DNA of 64,000 nt from assembly GCF_016808335.1 (NCBI RefSeq), contig NC_053138.1:57752951-57816950 (forward strand). The letters are read 5' to 3'. The notes under the pieces are model-generated. The model worked only from the letters and a program-made list of their open reading frames with translations. It ran no database searches and had not been told where the DNA came from. A program made the translations under genes and the position numbers. Shown piece after piece: positions 32,530 to 44,800 of the stretch (the first letter of the stretch is position 1; the number at the start of each line of letters is the position of its first letter). This stretch comes from Panicum virgatum. Taxonomy: Eukaryota; Streptophyta; Magnoliopsida; Poales; Poaceae.

Positions 32530-33028
32530 TCTATTATCTTATTATTTGGCCAACAAACGAAACCTCCACATTCGCTCTCAAGATCTAAAAATTTCTACGT
32601 TAATCAGAGAAAAATAAAAATTACCCATCACTGCCATTACAATAAAAATTAGACTAAAATACCCGTGTGCCTAATTAAAAATTACCCACCAATGTCATTA
32701 TGAAAAATTAAATATAATAGCATTTAGCTATGTATCAATTACAAACATATATTATTAATAAAAACTAAAGCTAACAACAATCAATCAAAATAAAAAGAAA
32801 ATAAGAATAATTATATGCATAATATTATTAAAGCTCAACAAATCAAATTGTTATTATAGATCATATTTGAATTGTTTTAACAAAAAAATAAGACATAATT
32901 TACGATAATGAATATGGTGATGTATGGTAACAAATAGTATAATTTTTAAAAAATAGTAAGAATACAACGACATGTAAATTTTTGAATTTTTAATACTAGC
33001 CGCGCAAATACGCGGGCCATATGCCTAG
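32530..33028 (+). mobile_element. Non-autonomous Helitron D
   Basis: Begins TCTATTATCTTATTATTTGG after a host A. It ends with a CCGCG...CGCGG hairpin followed by GCCATATGCCTAG and a host T (33029). The length is 499 bp. It is AT-rich and non-coding, with AAATTACCCA...TGTCATTATGAAA repeats like those in Helitron C. It lies just after duplication copy 2. Confidence 0.7.
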
Positions 33029-33116
33029 TTCTAAAGAGACGGACTGCTACGAATGCTCCTCGAGGAGCTAAAGCTCATCCATTCCATGTTCGGAGGACCT
33101 GTTCTCTCTCGTCCTT

Positions 33117-33454
33117 GGCTCTGTTTGGTTTGTGCTACGCTAGGAACTGTAATAAATTTGACCACTAATTAAGAGTGTCAAACAAAATTAATTTACAAAA
33201 CCAACTCCGGAACCCCTGCATTAAGAACCCTGACGAATCTAATGAGACATTTGACCGCATGATTCGAGAATGATTACTGTAGTATCACTGTAGCCAATCA
33301 TCGATTAATTACCGTCATTAGATTTTTCGCAAAAAATTACACCCATCCGTAAAAAAGTTTTGCAAATAAACTTCGTTTAGCACTTCATACATACAAGATT
33401 TTTTTTTCGGGATGCGTGTGCTAGAAATGCTGGAGGGAACCACCAAACAGGGCC
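33117..33454. mobile_element. MITE with GGCYCTGTTTGG ends, CTT target
   Basis: The left end GGCTCTGTTTGGTTTG and the complemented right end GGCCCTGTTTGGTGGTTC pair as inverted repeats. CTT flanks both sides (33114-33116, 33455-33457). The interior AATCATCGATTAATTACCGTCATTAGA-like sequence is shared with the relatives at 57323 and 6135. It marks the 3' border of the NLR pseudogene. Confidence 0.75.
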
Positions 33455-33569
33455 CTTATCCTCTAACGTGTCCTCAAAAAAGCTATTCCTTTTTCGGAAT
33501 GTGTGTGCTAGGAATGCTGGAGGGAACCAAACAGGGCCCTTGTCCTCTAACGTGTACCCAAAAAAGCGC
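33408..33569. repeat. 87-bp tandem duplication of MITE right end plus flank
   Basis: 33408-33494 (CGGGATGCGTGTGCTAG...) is repeated from 33495 (CGGAATGTGTGTGCTAG...) to about 33569, including the MITE's terminal AAACAGGGCCC and 30-40 bp of NLR flank (CTCTAACGTGT, AAAAAAG). A few substitutions separate the units. Confidence 0.75.
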
Positions 33570-34131
33570 AGATTAAGTGTGGGACGTCCGGGGTGGATGC
33601 TGACAGCGTTCCTGACAGCAGCTTCGGCAGCCTCCACCCTGACCCTGGTAGATTTATCACGGTTGATTTCGACGATGATGTCTTCCAGGCTTGCAAGGTG
33701 CTCGAAGCTGAACTCAAACCCCATCTTGGACTCTATTTCCTGCGTTCTGAGACTAAGACGTATCCTTCGGAGCTCTGGCATCGCATCCTGTAGAAACAGC
33801 ATCTCCAGCCCACCTCCGTAAGCAAAACTATAGAACGCAAACTCCTTAAGGCACCGGAATTGCTGGCTGCTGATGGTAAGCCGTTCATCAGGGGCATGCT
33901 CCACGTATAACTGAGAGCAGAGCAGAGCAGAGCAGGTATGTCCCCGAGGATGCAGAGATCTCCCTGAATAAACCTGGCAACGCATAGATATAGATAGGTG
34001 AGATGAACAAGAGACACCATCTGCTCTGGTAGTCGAGTCAAATAATCTCCGCCCACGACAAGCTTCTGGAGATATGGAACAGTGCAGCACAATATATCCA
34101 TCAGTTCTTCCATGAATTCACAATTGACAAT
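33560..34131 (-). pseudogene. NLR pseudogene, 3' part of the LRR exon
   Basis: The minus strand encodes the C-terminal LRRs of the same gene as 48565-51108: a CTVPYLQKLVVGGDYLTRLP segment, then LYVEHAPDERL, FRCLKEFAFYSFA and EDIIVEINRD. The frame changes once, at a GAGCA-type repeat (33913-33936). Joining 48570 to 34131, with one copy of the target, keeps the frame open across the junction. The coding sequence runs into the MITE-derived tandem duplication at about 33560, so the original stop is unclear. Confidence 0.85.
33913..33936. repeat. Pentanucleotide repeat causing a frameshift in the NLR LRR
   Basis: About four copies of GAGCA lie inside the LRR coding sequence. Conserved LRR text before and after lies in different frames, so a change in repeat number is the likely cause of the shift. 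Confidence 0.65.
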
Positions 34132-36032
34132 TGAGGAATAAGAGTACTCTATCCTGCTTGTGATGAGTGAATTGTCAATCGTGCGGTGTGATCGTGCGCT
34201 TGGTCTTTGGATTGCAGGTACACGGGCATCAAGTGTCGACGGAGAGCTACCGTGGAGGTGCTGTGGCCGATGGACCGTGCGGTGGACGGCGGTGAAGGGC
34301 AGCCGGGACCGGAGCTTGTGCCGGGCGGTAGCTGTGGCGTCCACTCCTGGATCGAGGGCGCAAGCGGCGACAGAAGACGGGTTTCTTGCTTTGCACCACA
34401 AAACCAAGGAGGTGGACGGCGGTTGAAGACGCCAAGTCGTGGAGGCACGGGCGTCGAGGCCTCGCTGCGGACGAGGAGGTGACGGGCGTCTGACGGTGTC
34501 TAGGGCCGTCAGAAGGCCGAGGCGGGAACGGCGTCTAGGGCCACGGCGTGGAGGCGGGAATCTTCCCGCGTGTGGAGTTTTGGCGGTTTTCTCAAAACCG
34601 GCCACCTACCCGGGTTTCGTGGACCCCCAAAACCGCGAACCGGATCTTCATCGACATGGCGGCATCGCGGAGAAGACTTCGTTTCGAGGGTTAGTGAGGT
34701 TAAAAGAGGAGAGGGGGCACCAGTTCACCTTTGCGCCAGCCAAAAACCAGCACCACGCCACCACCTCCTCCTGGCGCCGCCCTTCTCTTCCTGTCTCCCT
34801 CTCTTCTTCCTCCCTCTCCTCTCTAGGGATTAGAGGTATGGATTTTTGAAGACTATGTACTGAGATTGTGTGGGAAAGGAGGCCCAATCCTCCTTGTGCC
34901 CTCCGGGTGTTTGTTTTTTATTCGAGTTCATTCATCTTGTGCTTTGTTTGAACGAATTTTGATTTTCCTTGGTCGAATCTTGTGTACGAGATGACGAGTT
35001 GTTTCTTGATGATTTCGTGACTTCTTGGACTGGTTCTAATCCATCTAGCCTAGAGCAAAACCCCCAGATTCACGAGTCTTCACCAATCGAAGTTTTTGTG
35101 TTCTTGAGAAAACCCCAATCTTGCTTCGAATTTCGTCGATTTCTCCCAAACCATGGTGTAATTCGTCGATTCCTTTCGTGGATGTATTCACAAGTCCCTT
35201 GTGATCATGCCTATGAAATTTGGTAAGATTTGGACTTGATTTGGCCACTCGATCATCGTGTTCTTGGAAGAACGCGGGCTGAAAAATGTTTCTGGACAGA
35301 TTTCTTCCAAGCACCGGTTAAACCGACGCTTGTGATCATTGACGTCGGTTCAACCGGTGAGTAGGTTTTTTGTGCGTTAGGATTTTTCTGCTTGTCATCT
35401 GGATGCACCGGTGCTTTCTTTCCCTAGAGCATCGGTTCAACCGGTGAGTGATTTTCTACTGCTGCTTTGCCGTTGCACCGGCGTATAAAGTTTTCTTAAC
35501 GTCGGTTCATCCGGTGCTCATTGTAATCAGTTTTGCAGTCTCTCTGGACAACTGCACCGGTGTTTTGGTTTTGCCTTCGTCGGTTTAACCGGTGCGTTGT
35601 CTTTCCATTCTTTGATCCCTCTGGACAACTGAACCGGCGATTTGTTTTGATTTTGCCGGATCATCCGGTGTGCTAACACCGGTTGAACCGACACAGTTCA
35701 AACCCATACGTCGGATCAACCGGTGCTCGCTTTTGCGCTGCAGGCTCTGTATCATCGGTTTGACCGACGTACTCAATCCTTTGTGCTTCGGATCAACCGG
35801 TGCTATATACCTTGTTGTTTCTCACACGGCTTTTCGGTGTTTGCTTCTGCGTTAGATCTTGGTTGTTCCTAGGGCTTTCTTGTGTTGGTGTAGTTCCTAC
35901 ATAGCTACTCCACACTATGCCTAGAACTCTAGGGTTGGGCGTGTTCTTTGGGACTAAGCCAAAGTTTCAGTTTGCAAGAAATTTGAATCAGCTCCCATTC
36001 ACCCCCCCTCTGGTCGCCCTTTCGGTCCCTCA
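34132..36032 (+). repeat. Copia 5' LTR
   Basis: Begins TGAGGAATAAGAG and ends GGTCCCTCA. It is 1901 bp, about 150 bp shorter than the 3' LTR, mainly because stretches equivalent to 46835-46870 and 47108-47220 are missing. Its length and order of landmarks otherwise match the 3' LTR. Confidence 0.92.
35308..35810 (+). repeat. Cluster of CACCGG/CCGGTG motifs in the Copia LTR
   Basis: About 14 short motifs such as CACCGGTTAAACCGACG and CGTCGGTTCAACCGGTG occur in alternating orientation within 500 bp, roughly every 25-60 bp. The 3' LTR has the same cluster at 47845-48350, so it existed at insertion. The function is unknown; repeated protein-binding sites or a hairpin-rich RNA leader are possible. 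Confidence 0.7.
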
Positions 36033-36034
36033 AT

Positions 36035-36046
36035 TGGTATCAGAGC
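36035..36046 (+). other. Copia primer binding site
   Basis: TGGTATCAGAGC starts two bases after the 5' LTR and matches the complement of the plant initiator-Met tRNA 3' end. Confidence 0.9.
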
Positions 36047-36096
36047 TTGGTTGAGGTTTTCAGTACCTTAATCGGTTCGAAAACCACTTTGCGACC

Positions 36097-38880
36097 ATGG
36101 CGAGTCTTGGTAAGATCCCAGTGTTTTCTGGCGAGGACTATGCTTATTGGAAGGTTCGCATGCGTGCCTTCTTGTAAAGCATGGGAGCCGAGGTCTGGGA
36201 TATTACCAAGAACCAGGCTTACGAGGTGCTTGCCGTTCAGACCTCTCCTCTTCAGGTGTCCAAGCACGAGGCCAACGCCAAGGCTATCAATGCCTTGTTC
36301 GCTGGCGTTTCTCGTGCGTAGTTCTCACGTGTCCAGGGTTTTCAGGAAGCCCACAAGGCTTGGACGTGTCTTGAGAACTACCACGAGGGCACACCACAGG
36401 TCAAGGCCAGACTATTCGAGACTCACCGGCGTGAATATGAGAATTTCACACAGGGGCCGGGTGAGAGCATTGGCGATATGTTCAGTCGATTTCAATCGAT
36501 TATGAACAAAATCAATGCGAACAGATCTGCTGATGCCCTTGAGTACAAAGAGCATGAGAAGGCCCTCAAGTTGCTCTACGCACTTGACCGCTCTGTGTGG
36601 GATCTCAAGGTGAACACAATCATCGATTCTGCAGGCTATGAGACTCTGACCGTGAAGAGCTTTTCAGCAAGCTCAAGGCCACGGAGGTGGATAACCAGAC
36701 ACGAGCCAAGCTCAATGGTGCCCCTCCTTCCAAGAGCGTCGCTCTTGTGACTGGCCCAGGTGGATCGAGCTCTAACGCTAATTCTGCTCTTGGCTTTTCT
36801 CTTGCCTCTTTGTCTTCTGTTACAGACGAGTAGCTAGAGACGCTGGGCGACGACGACTTGTGCCTTCTCATCAACAAGTTCCAGCATGTCTACCACAACA
36901 GGCAGAGGAAGAAGAACCCCGGGTCTACCACTGCAGCGATCTGAACCACTTCATTGCCGACTGCCCCAAGAAGTCCGGCGGTGGCCAGAACAACAACTTC
37001 GACTACTACCGCCACCGCGACTGCGACGAGGGAGGCTCCAACAAGGAGCGTCGGCGTCACAAGCACCGCAGTCGTGACCGGGGAGGACGCTTCGACAAGG
37101 AGTCGCTCAAGAAGCGCTTCCAATACAAGGCCAGGAAGCGGGAGAAGGCCTTCCTGGCGTAGCTCAGCGACCTCGACAAGAGCTCCGACACCGACCGCTC
37201 TTCTTCACCGACCTCTGACGACGACGACAAGAAGAAGAAGAAGAAGCGGGACAAGGATGCCACCGGCTTCATCGGCCTTTGCTTGGCGGCCGGTCGGCGC
37301 AAGGGCTTCTGCACCATGGCGGGTAAAGCAAATGGTGCTCGTGCGTGTTCGAGTGAACATGCTACACCAATGCACGTCGACTCTTCTCCTGGATCCGAGA
37401 GTGATTCAGAGGTAAACTCCACCATCGACCTCCTTGATACTGAGGTTAGGGAGTTGTACGCCGCTCTCGACAACCAGAAGAGGCTGCTTAAGGAAGCAGC
37501 TAGAGAGCGTAGAAAGCTTAGGGCTGAGCTGGCTTGTGCTAGGGAGAAATCTAGTGAGGATGAGTGCACTGGCTGCATATCTCACATGAATGATCTTGTT
37601 GCTCTCCGTGCCAAGCATGATGAGAACGTCGCAAACTTGGATGTTACCAAGACCTCGCTTTCTGACGTGTCTCACGAGCTAGCCAAGGCCAAGCATGAGC
37701 CTGAACTGGTTAAGGACACTCCCATTGTTAGTGATGTGCTTGAATGCGATGAGTGTCCTATCTTTAAGTCTGATCTAGCTTCTTTGCAGTCTAAGTTTGC
37801 CACTGTTGTTTGTGAACTAGAGGAGCTTAGATCTAGGCCTGTTTTGCTTGGTGCCTGTAAGCTTTGTCCCACGCTTAGGTCAGAGCTAGATGAGAAGAAC
37901 GCCTTGATTAAGTCTTTGGGGAAGACTAAGGTCGGGGAGTCTAGCCCACCTATTGATTGTCATGTTTGCCCCGGTTTGATCTCTGATTTGGATAATCTTG
38001 CAGTAGAGAAAGCCAACTTGGAGAATGAGAATACCTATCTTAGGGCGATTCTTAGTTGGGTTTCTGCTAGTGAGCCGCAGTTGGGCTTGATGATCAAGCA
38101 GTTCAAGCGTGGTGATGGGTTTGGGGTCGGTTACACATACACGAAGTCAGACTTTGACAATTTGTATGGTATGATCGGCAAGGCTGCTGGAGCTCCAAGT
38201 GCTCTGAACACTGCTAGCACGAGCACACAGTCTTCGCTTGTTGACCCCGTGGATGGTGTGCTTAAGGAACCATCAAAAGCACCTCCATAGAAGCAGGTTT
38301 GGGTTCCAAAACCCAATGAGCTGAGGAATCCCCTCGACACGCTCCCTGCTGCCGCAGCTCAGGTTGCCCAGAAGAAGAGGCCTACTCCTCCTCGTCCGCA
38401 GGCTAGGCCTCCACCTTCCAAGAGAGAGGTGAGGTACCACTGTGAGTTCTATGACAGAGAAGGTCACCTGGAGGAGTTTTGCTTCAGAAGGAAGCGAGCT
38501 GTGAGGCGTGAGCAGGAGAGACGGTACACGGACATGTACTCTGCTCGGGTGCATGGTCCTCCTCGGCTTGGTGATAGGCAAGATGCTAGGGCGCGCCGTG
38601 TAGGTGGAGGTCAGGGAGACGGTGGTGCTTACCGTGCTCCAGCGGGTGGTCGCTTTGCCGGTCGTACTCTTGGTCGTTCTCAGTACGGCTATGGACCACG
38701 GGACCGAGGCTTTGGTGGAGGTTACGATGCACCACGCTTTCCTCACGGTGGTGGTCGTTAGCCTCGCGGTAGACGGGACAGGGGATACGTTTTGCCTGAG
38801 TTTGCTAACCTGTGCGCTTCACACTTTGCTAACCCCAGTGTTGAGACATTTGCTCACCCTTTGTCTCACTACTGATGTGC
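36097..38880 (+). pseudogene. Copia gag with long coiled-coil extension (broken)
   Basis: The likely start is the ATG at 36097 (MASLGKIPVFSGEDYAYWKV). The capsid-like part is followed by a zinc knuckle near 36920-36970 (YHCSDLNHFIADCPK; the first Cys of CCHC is not evident). Then come a Lys/Arg/Asp-rich stretch, a coiled coil (about 37430-38100; LYAALDNQKRLLKEAARERR) with CxxC pairs, and a Gly/Arg-rich tail. Lesions: in-frame TAA at 36175, TAG at 36319, TAG at 36832 and 37160, a frameshift near 36655, and stops at 38288 and 38759. Gag would form the particle that packages element RNA. Confidence 0.8.
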
Positions 38881-40080
38881 AGGTCGGAGGCTTGGAGAAC
38901 AGGTGGATCATGGACTCCGGTTGTTCGCGCCATATGACCGGGAATGACAAATGGTTCTCCAGCCTCACCCTAATGCGCCACAAAGAATACATCATATTTG
39001 GGGATAATGGTAAGGGCAAGGTACGTGGTGTTGGCACTGTTAAAGTTTCTGATCGCTTTACCCTGAGAGAGGTTGCTTTGGTTTCAAATCTTGGTTTTAA
39101 TTTGCTCTCTGTTTCGCAACTTCTTGATGAGGGGTTTGAAGTTCGCTTCAAGGAGGGTTGTTCTCGAGTTTTGGATTCCAGAGGAGACCTGGTTTGCCGG
39201 ATCGTTCCTCGTGACCGAGTTTTCTTGGTCGATTTCTCTGGAACTCCTTTTGGCCCTTCTTGTTGCTTGTTGGCTGGTCCTTCTTCTAATCTGTGGAAGT
39301 GGCATAGGAGACTTGGATATTTGAGCTTCGACTTGTTGTCTAGACTAAGCTCATTTGGTCTAATCCGAGGATTGCCCAAATTGAAGTTTGAAAAGGACCT
39401 TGTTTGCCATCCGTGTCGCCACGAGAAGATGATTGCTACTTCTCATCCGCCTGTTAATCAGGTGATGACCACTCACCCTGGAGAGTTGCTACACATGGAC
39501 ACAGTTGGTCCTTCTAGGGTGATGTCAGTTGGTAGGAAGTGGTACGTTCTTGTGATCGTGGACGATTTTTCTCGCTATTCTTGGGTCTTTTTCATGAGAA
39601 CCAAGGATGAGGCTTTCGAGTTTGTTCGAGACTTGATCTTGAGGTTGAAAAATAAGCTACCCAGGCCATGCGAGCGATTTGCAGTGATAATGGCATAGAA
39701 TTCAAAAACGCTCGTTTTGACACCTTTTGCAGTGATCAAGGGCTTGAACACCAGTATTCTTCTCCCTACACTCCACAGCAGAATGGAGTTGTAGAACGGA
39801 AGAATCGAACGCTGGTGGAGATGGCTAGGATGATGCTCGATGAGCATAGGACTCCTAGAAAATACTGGGCTGAGGCTGTTAATACCACTTGTTATGTGTA
39901 CAATCGTATTTTCTTTCATGCTTTCATGCACAAGACTTCTTATGAGTTGCGATTTGGACGCCAGCCCCGTGTTGACCATCTCAGAGTTTTCGGTTGCCAG
40001 TGTTTTGTGCTGAAAGAAGGAAATCTTGATAAGTTTGAGTCTCGCTCGTCTGACGGTATTTTCTCGGTTATGCATCTCAT
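38881..40080 (+). pseudogene. Copia protease and integrase region (broken)
   Basis: The aspartic protease active site DSG is at 38913-38921 (WIMDSGCSRHMTGN). The integrase zinc-binding region (LWKWHRRLGYLS ... CHPCRHEK) has Tyr where the second His of HHCC is expected. The catalytic core shows HMDTVGP, then after a frameshift near 39665 CSDNGIEF, and VVERKNRT, giving D, D and E. It ends around LRVFGCQCFVLK. The frameshift and the lost His make it non-functional. Confidence 0.85.
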
Positions 40081-41863
40081 TCCAGAGCATACCGTGTGCT
40101 GCTTATTGATTCTAACATCGTCAGAGAGACTTGTGAAGTCACTTTCGACGAGACTGCACCGTTCAATACTTCTGTCTTTGAAGTTGCAAGAGAAGATGAG
40201 CTCGGCACCTCCATCTTTGAAGATGAGGAGAAAGAAGCTGCGGAGGGTGATGCTGAGGCTACCACGCGTGCTGTGGACCAAGCAGCCTCCGCCACTAACT
40301 CGGACGATGATGACGGCTCCGATCCTACTACGTCTACTTCACGGGGGCTAGTCGAGCAGGTAACTCAGCCTTCACCAACTGCACCTGAGGAGGCACCAGC
40401 TTTGGTTGAGGAGGAGGCGACTTCAACAAGGGAAGCACCGCGACACATTCAGCGTCGTCATCCACCTCAACAGATGCTAGGTGACCTCAATGAGCGAGTC
40501 ACACGGTCCAAGGTAACAAGTATCGCTGGCTTTGCTCATTCAGCGTTTGTTGCCTCTTTTGAGCCCAAAGATATTGGACACACTCTTTCTGATTCTAATT
40601 GGGTCAATGCCATGCATGAGGAACTCGAAAATTTTGAAAGAAACCAAGTTTGGGTTTTAGTCGAGCCTCCAGCTGCTTGTAATCCCATCGGAACGAAGTG
40701 AGTTTTCAAAAACAAGCAGGGTGAAGATGGGTTGGTTGTTCGAAACAAGGCTCATATTGTTGCCCAGGGGTTTTGCCAAAAAGAAGGGATTGATTTTGAG
40801 AAAACTTTTGCCCCGGTTGCTCGTTTGCAAGCGATTCAGATTTTTCTTGCATTTGCTGCTTCTAAGGGTTTTAAAGTTTTCCAAATGGACGTTAAATCTG
40901 TCTTCTTAAATGGTTTTATCGAAGAAGAGGTTTATGTGAAACAACCCCCTGGTTTCGAAAATCCCAAGTTTCCAAACCGTGTTTATAAACTTTAGAAAGC
41001 ACTTTATGGTTTGAAACAGTCACCTAGAGCTTGGTATGATAGACTGAAAACATTCTTGTTGGCTCAGGGTTTTAAAATGGGATGCGTGGATAAAACTTTG
41101 TTCCTCATGCGGTCTGGCAATGACTTTCTATTAGTTCAGATATACGTGGATGATATTATCTTTGGTGGCTCTTCTCACGCTCTTGTCTCCAAGTTTTCTG
41201 AGCAGATGTCCAGGGAGTTCGAGATGAGCATGATGGGTGAGCTGCAGTTCTTCCTCGGGCTGCAGATCAAACAAACTCCTCAGGGCACGTTCATCCATCA
41301 AGCGAAGTACACCAAGGACTTGCTGTGGAAGTTCGACATGAGTGACTTGTCACCTCAGCCGACTCCGATCAGCACTTCGACGGTGCTTAATGAGGACTTG
41401 GACGGTGAGGCGGTGGACCAGAAGGAGTACCGGAGCATGATCGGCTCTCTCCTGTACCTGACGGCGACGCGGCCGGACATTCAGTTCGGCGTCGGCCTTT
41501 GTGCGCGGTACCAGGCTTCTCCGCACACCTCCTACAGGCAGGTGGTGAAACGCATATTTAGGTATCTGAAATTCACCCCTGAATTTGGTCTTTGATACTC
41601 TGCGGATTCTTCTCTGGTTTTGGTGGGCTTTTCTGATGCCGATTTCAGTGGGTGTCGGTTGGATCGCAAGTCGACATCCGGCACTTATCAATTTCTCGGT
41701 ACATCTTTAGTGTCTTGGTCCTCTCATAAGCAGGCTAGCGTAGAGCTTTCTTCCACAGAAGCTGAGTATGTTGCCGCTGCTAGCTGTTGCTCCCAGATCC
41801 TTTGGATGAGACAAACCTTCCAGGATTATGGACTGAGTTATGATAGGGTTCCCATTTTCATAG
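40081..41863 (+). pseudogene. Copia linker, reverse transcriptase and RNase H N-part (broken)
   Basis: An acidic linker (about 40170-40480) precedes RT. RT has [50 protein letters not shown] and the catalytic YVDD at 41143-41154. RNase H starts at about 41596 (FSDADFSGCRLDRKSTSG, VELSSTEAEYVAA). In-frame stops are TGA at 40699, TAG at 40993 and TGA at 41593; both TGA stops replace a Trp that the family usually has. The frame is cut at 41863 by the solo LTR and resumes at 45231. Confidence 0.88.
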
Positions 41864-44800
41864 TGTAACATCCCAAAAATCTAACAAAGTTAAATCACGC
41901 GCTAATCCTTGTTTTGTCGGAACCTTTCTTCGAGCTCGATCCCTTCCTGGATCATCTCCCGCCTGATCTCCTGATACCCCGAGGAACCGAGCCGATATCC
42001 AAATCTCCCGCTGTCCCATCTCCCTGTTTGGCCCTCGGCCTGCGCATCACGCGCGACCGACACCACGCGTGGCCGACCGCGGCCGCGATCGGCGCCGACG
42101 CGCTCGCCCCTCTCTCTCTTTCTCTCTTTATTTCTCTCCCCTCCTTTTTCTTTCTTTCTTTCTTTTCTTTTTCCCATTTTCTTTTTCTCTTTTCTTTTCT
42201 CTCTCCTTCCCTCTCCCTCCCTCTCTCCTTTCTCCTACCCCGCGCGCTCGGCCCCCCCTCGCTCCCGGCCGCGGCCCCGCACGCCGCGCCACCCCTGCCT
42301 AGCTCGGCCGCCTGCTCGCGCTCCACCCACTCCCCGCGCGCACGCGCGCTCCCGCTCCGGCCGACCTCCACGCACCCACGCCACCCCGGCCGTGCACCGC
42401 GCCGTGCTGAGCTGCCCCTGGGCCACGCGCTCGCCACGCCGGTGCACCGAGCCACGCCCCGCTCCCGGCCTCGCGCACGCCCCGCCGCGCGCCCTCCCAC
42501 GCTCGCGGTCGCGCACCGCGTCCCGCTCCGCGATGCCGTGCCACGACCGCCCGTGCGCCACCTCGCCACACCGCCCATCCTCCCCCCGCGCGCGCTCACC
42601 CCGGCCGGACCGCCTCTGCACGCCCACGCGGCTGCGCCGTGACCCGCGCGCCCGCGCACGCCACATCACCGGTCCCGCTCGCCCTGGTCGCCCGCGCACA
42701 CCGCCGTTGACGGCCGCCCACCGCCGTCGTTGACGCCCGCCTGCGCCGGTCGACTGCCGCCCGACGCGTCCCATCCTACCCCGCGCATGCGCCCCGCCCG
42801 CTGTCGCCGTTGACGCCCCGCCAGTGCTGCTCAGCGCCGTGCCGTCGCGTCGCCTCGCCGCCCCCACGCCATTAAAAGCCGCCTGCAAGCTTGCCCCCGC
42901 TGGCCATCACCCCACTCCTACCGCCACCGCCTTGGCCGTCTATAAAAGAGGCCGCGGGGCACCCTCCGAGCACCCTAGCCACCCAGGCGACCTCCACCGC
43001 CGCTCCCAACTCCCTCCCCAGCCCTGCAGCGCCGCCGCCGCTAGCGCCTCCACCCGCCGCTGCTGGCCACCGTGGCCGGGCCGCCACGCTCCACCCCGGC
43101 ACGAGGTGAGGCCGGGGATTGAATCGCCTCCCCACCCTCTCTCTCTTTCCCCTGTCCCGGACCGCCGTCGAGCCCCTGGCCGCCGGGATTGACCGGCGCA
43201 GAGGCCCCCTCCCCCTCCTCTGTTCCACGCCGACGGGAGGAGGAAGGGGATGGCATTTTTGCCAAGTACCCCCTCCACTTTCCTCTAATCAGTAAAGAAA
43301 CCCCATCCTTTTAAGCCCTTTTTCAATTAAACCCCCCCTTTTGTTATATTCCCAAAACAAACCCCCACCTTATTGACTTAATTACAAATAAAACCCTGAC
43401 CCTTTTAAATTAACCCAAGAAATTTCTAAAATGCAAACCAAGCCCTGCCTTCTTAAAACTTAATTACAATTAGGTCCCTGGACCCCTGTTTAGGCCCTAA
43501 ACACCCTTTTGACCTATCATTTCATGCGCCTAACAATCTCGGATCTACCCAAAACTTTACCACGTCTCTCTTAATATAGTTTTGACCATGCCATTAGAAG
43601 CACACCCAAAAATATCACTCCATACCCTATATTTTATGTGTCCCCATTTCGAGCTCAACGATAGGTCTTTTTTCTCTGTGTTTTGATTGTGTGCTTGTTT
43701 GTGTGCGCTGTAGACCACGGAGTGAACGAAGGAGAACCCGTCAACGAGCCGTACTGTGAGCAGGAGAACGAGGACCAGTTCCGCGACCCCGAGCCCGAAG
43801 GACAGGACTTCCCTGAAGGCTACGAAGATGGCAAGTTCAATCCCATCCTTTGATGCATGTTTCGGTCCTAGTTTTTATAAACACAACCCAATGGCCTGTT
43901 TTATAAAAATTGCATATGTTTTGCTTGCATGAAAACATGGTTGGATAGCCACCCCTTGATTTGTGATGACCATTCCTTGACCACCTAGATTAATGTCTGA
44001 TTTTGCTTGGACGTTAATCGATATTAGAACGCTTAGGACTTTACTCATAATATGATTTACTTTATAAAGAAAATGTGTGTGTGGGAGGGGATAAAATGTG
44101 GATTTTCGAAAGATGAGTATGGACGGGATGGACGGCATTTCTGTGTGAATTGCCGATTGGTGTGCTTATGCCTGTGTGGCAGGGCAAAGAAGGGAGATAT
44201 CCATCTTGTCGTGTCTAAGGACCGAGTTGGTGTGTCATCTCACCTAACTCCACTATCGTGCAAACCACTCGACCGTTGAATGGGCAATGGCGTAGCATAA
44301 ATCCCACTAGTTGGTGTGGTAGCCATCAGGAGAGCTGAGAGCAACGGGTGACTAAGGAAAAGGGATAAGCCCCGAGTGACTTATGCCCGGTTATACCTAA
44401 GTGAACGGTCAATGACCCCTTGGTGCATCCTGTGATGGCTAGTCAGGCTTAGCTATGGTGGGTAATGGCTATGTTGGGATCTACACCGACACGACGGTGT
44501 TCGAGTTGTGGTATCCTACTTGTGGGTAAAGTTGCACACCTCTGCAGAGTTAAGAATCTATTCGAATAGTCCGTGCCCACGGTCTTGGGCGAGTTATGGT
44601 GTGGTCACATAACTAGTGTTTCATTGGGATGGGCTGGTGTGAGTTGTTTTGGAATTGTGTCCGGCAGTTGTGCCGTGTGCTACGACGGACGGGGAGTCCG
44701 GTAGCAGTTTTAAAACCTGAACTCCATGTTAATGCCAAAACTGATTTCTAAAAGGTTTTCTGTAAAATATTCCCCTGCATAAAATGTCGTTTTTCTGCAA

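Noticed and set aside
37283..38290. 335-codon ORF as an independent gene
   Set aside because: It lies between Copia gag and protease in the same orientation and is the coiled-coil gag extension of that element.
41914..43278. Many long ORFs on both strands
   Set aside because: They lie in the GC-rich half of a solo LTR and are Arg/Pro/Ala-rich in every frame, a composition effect.
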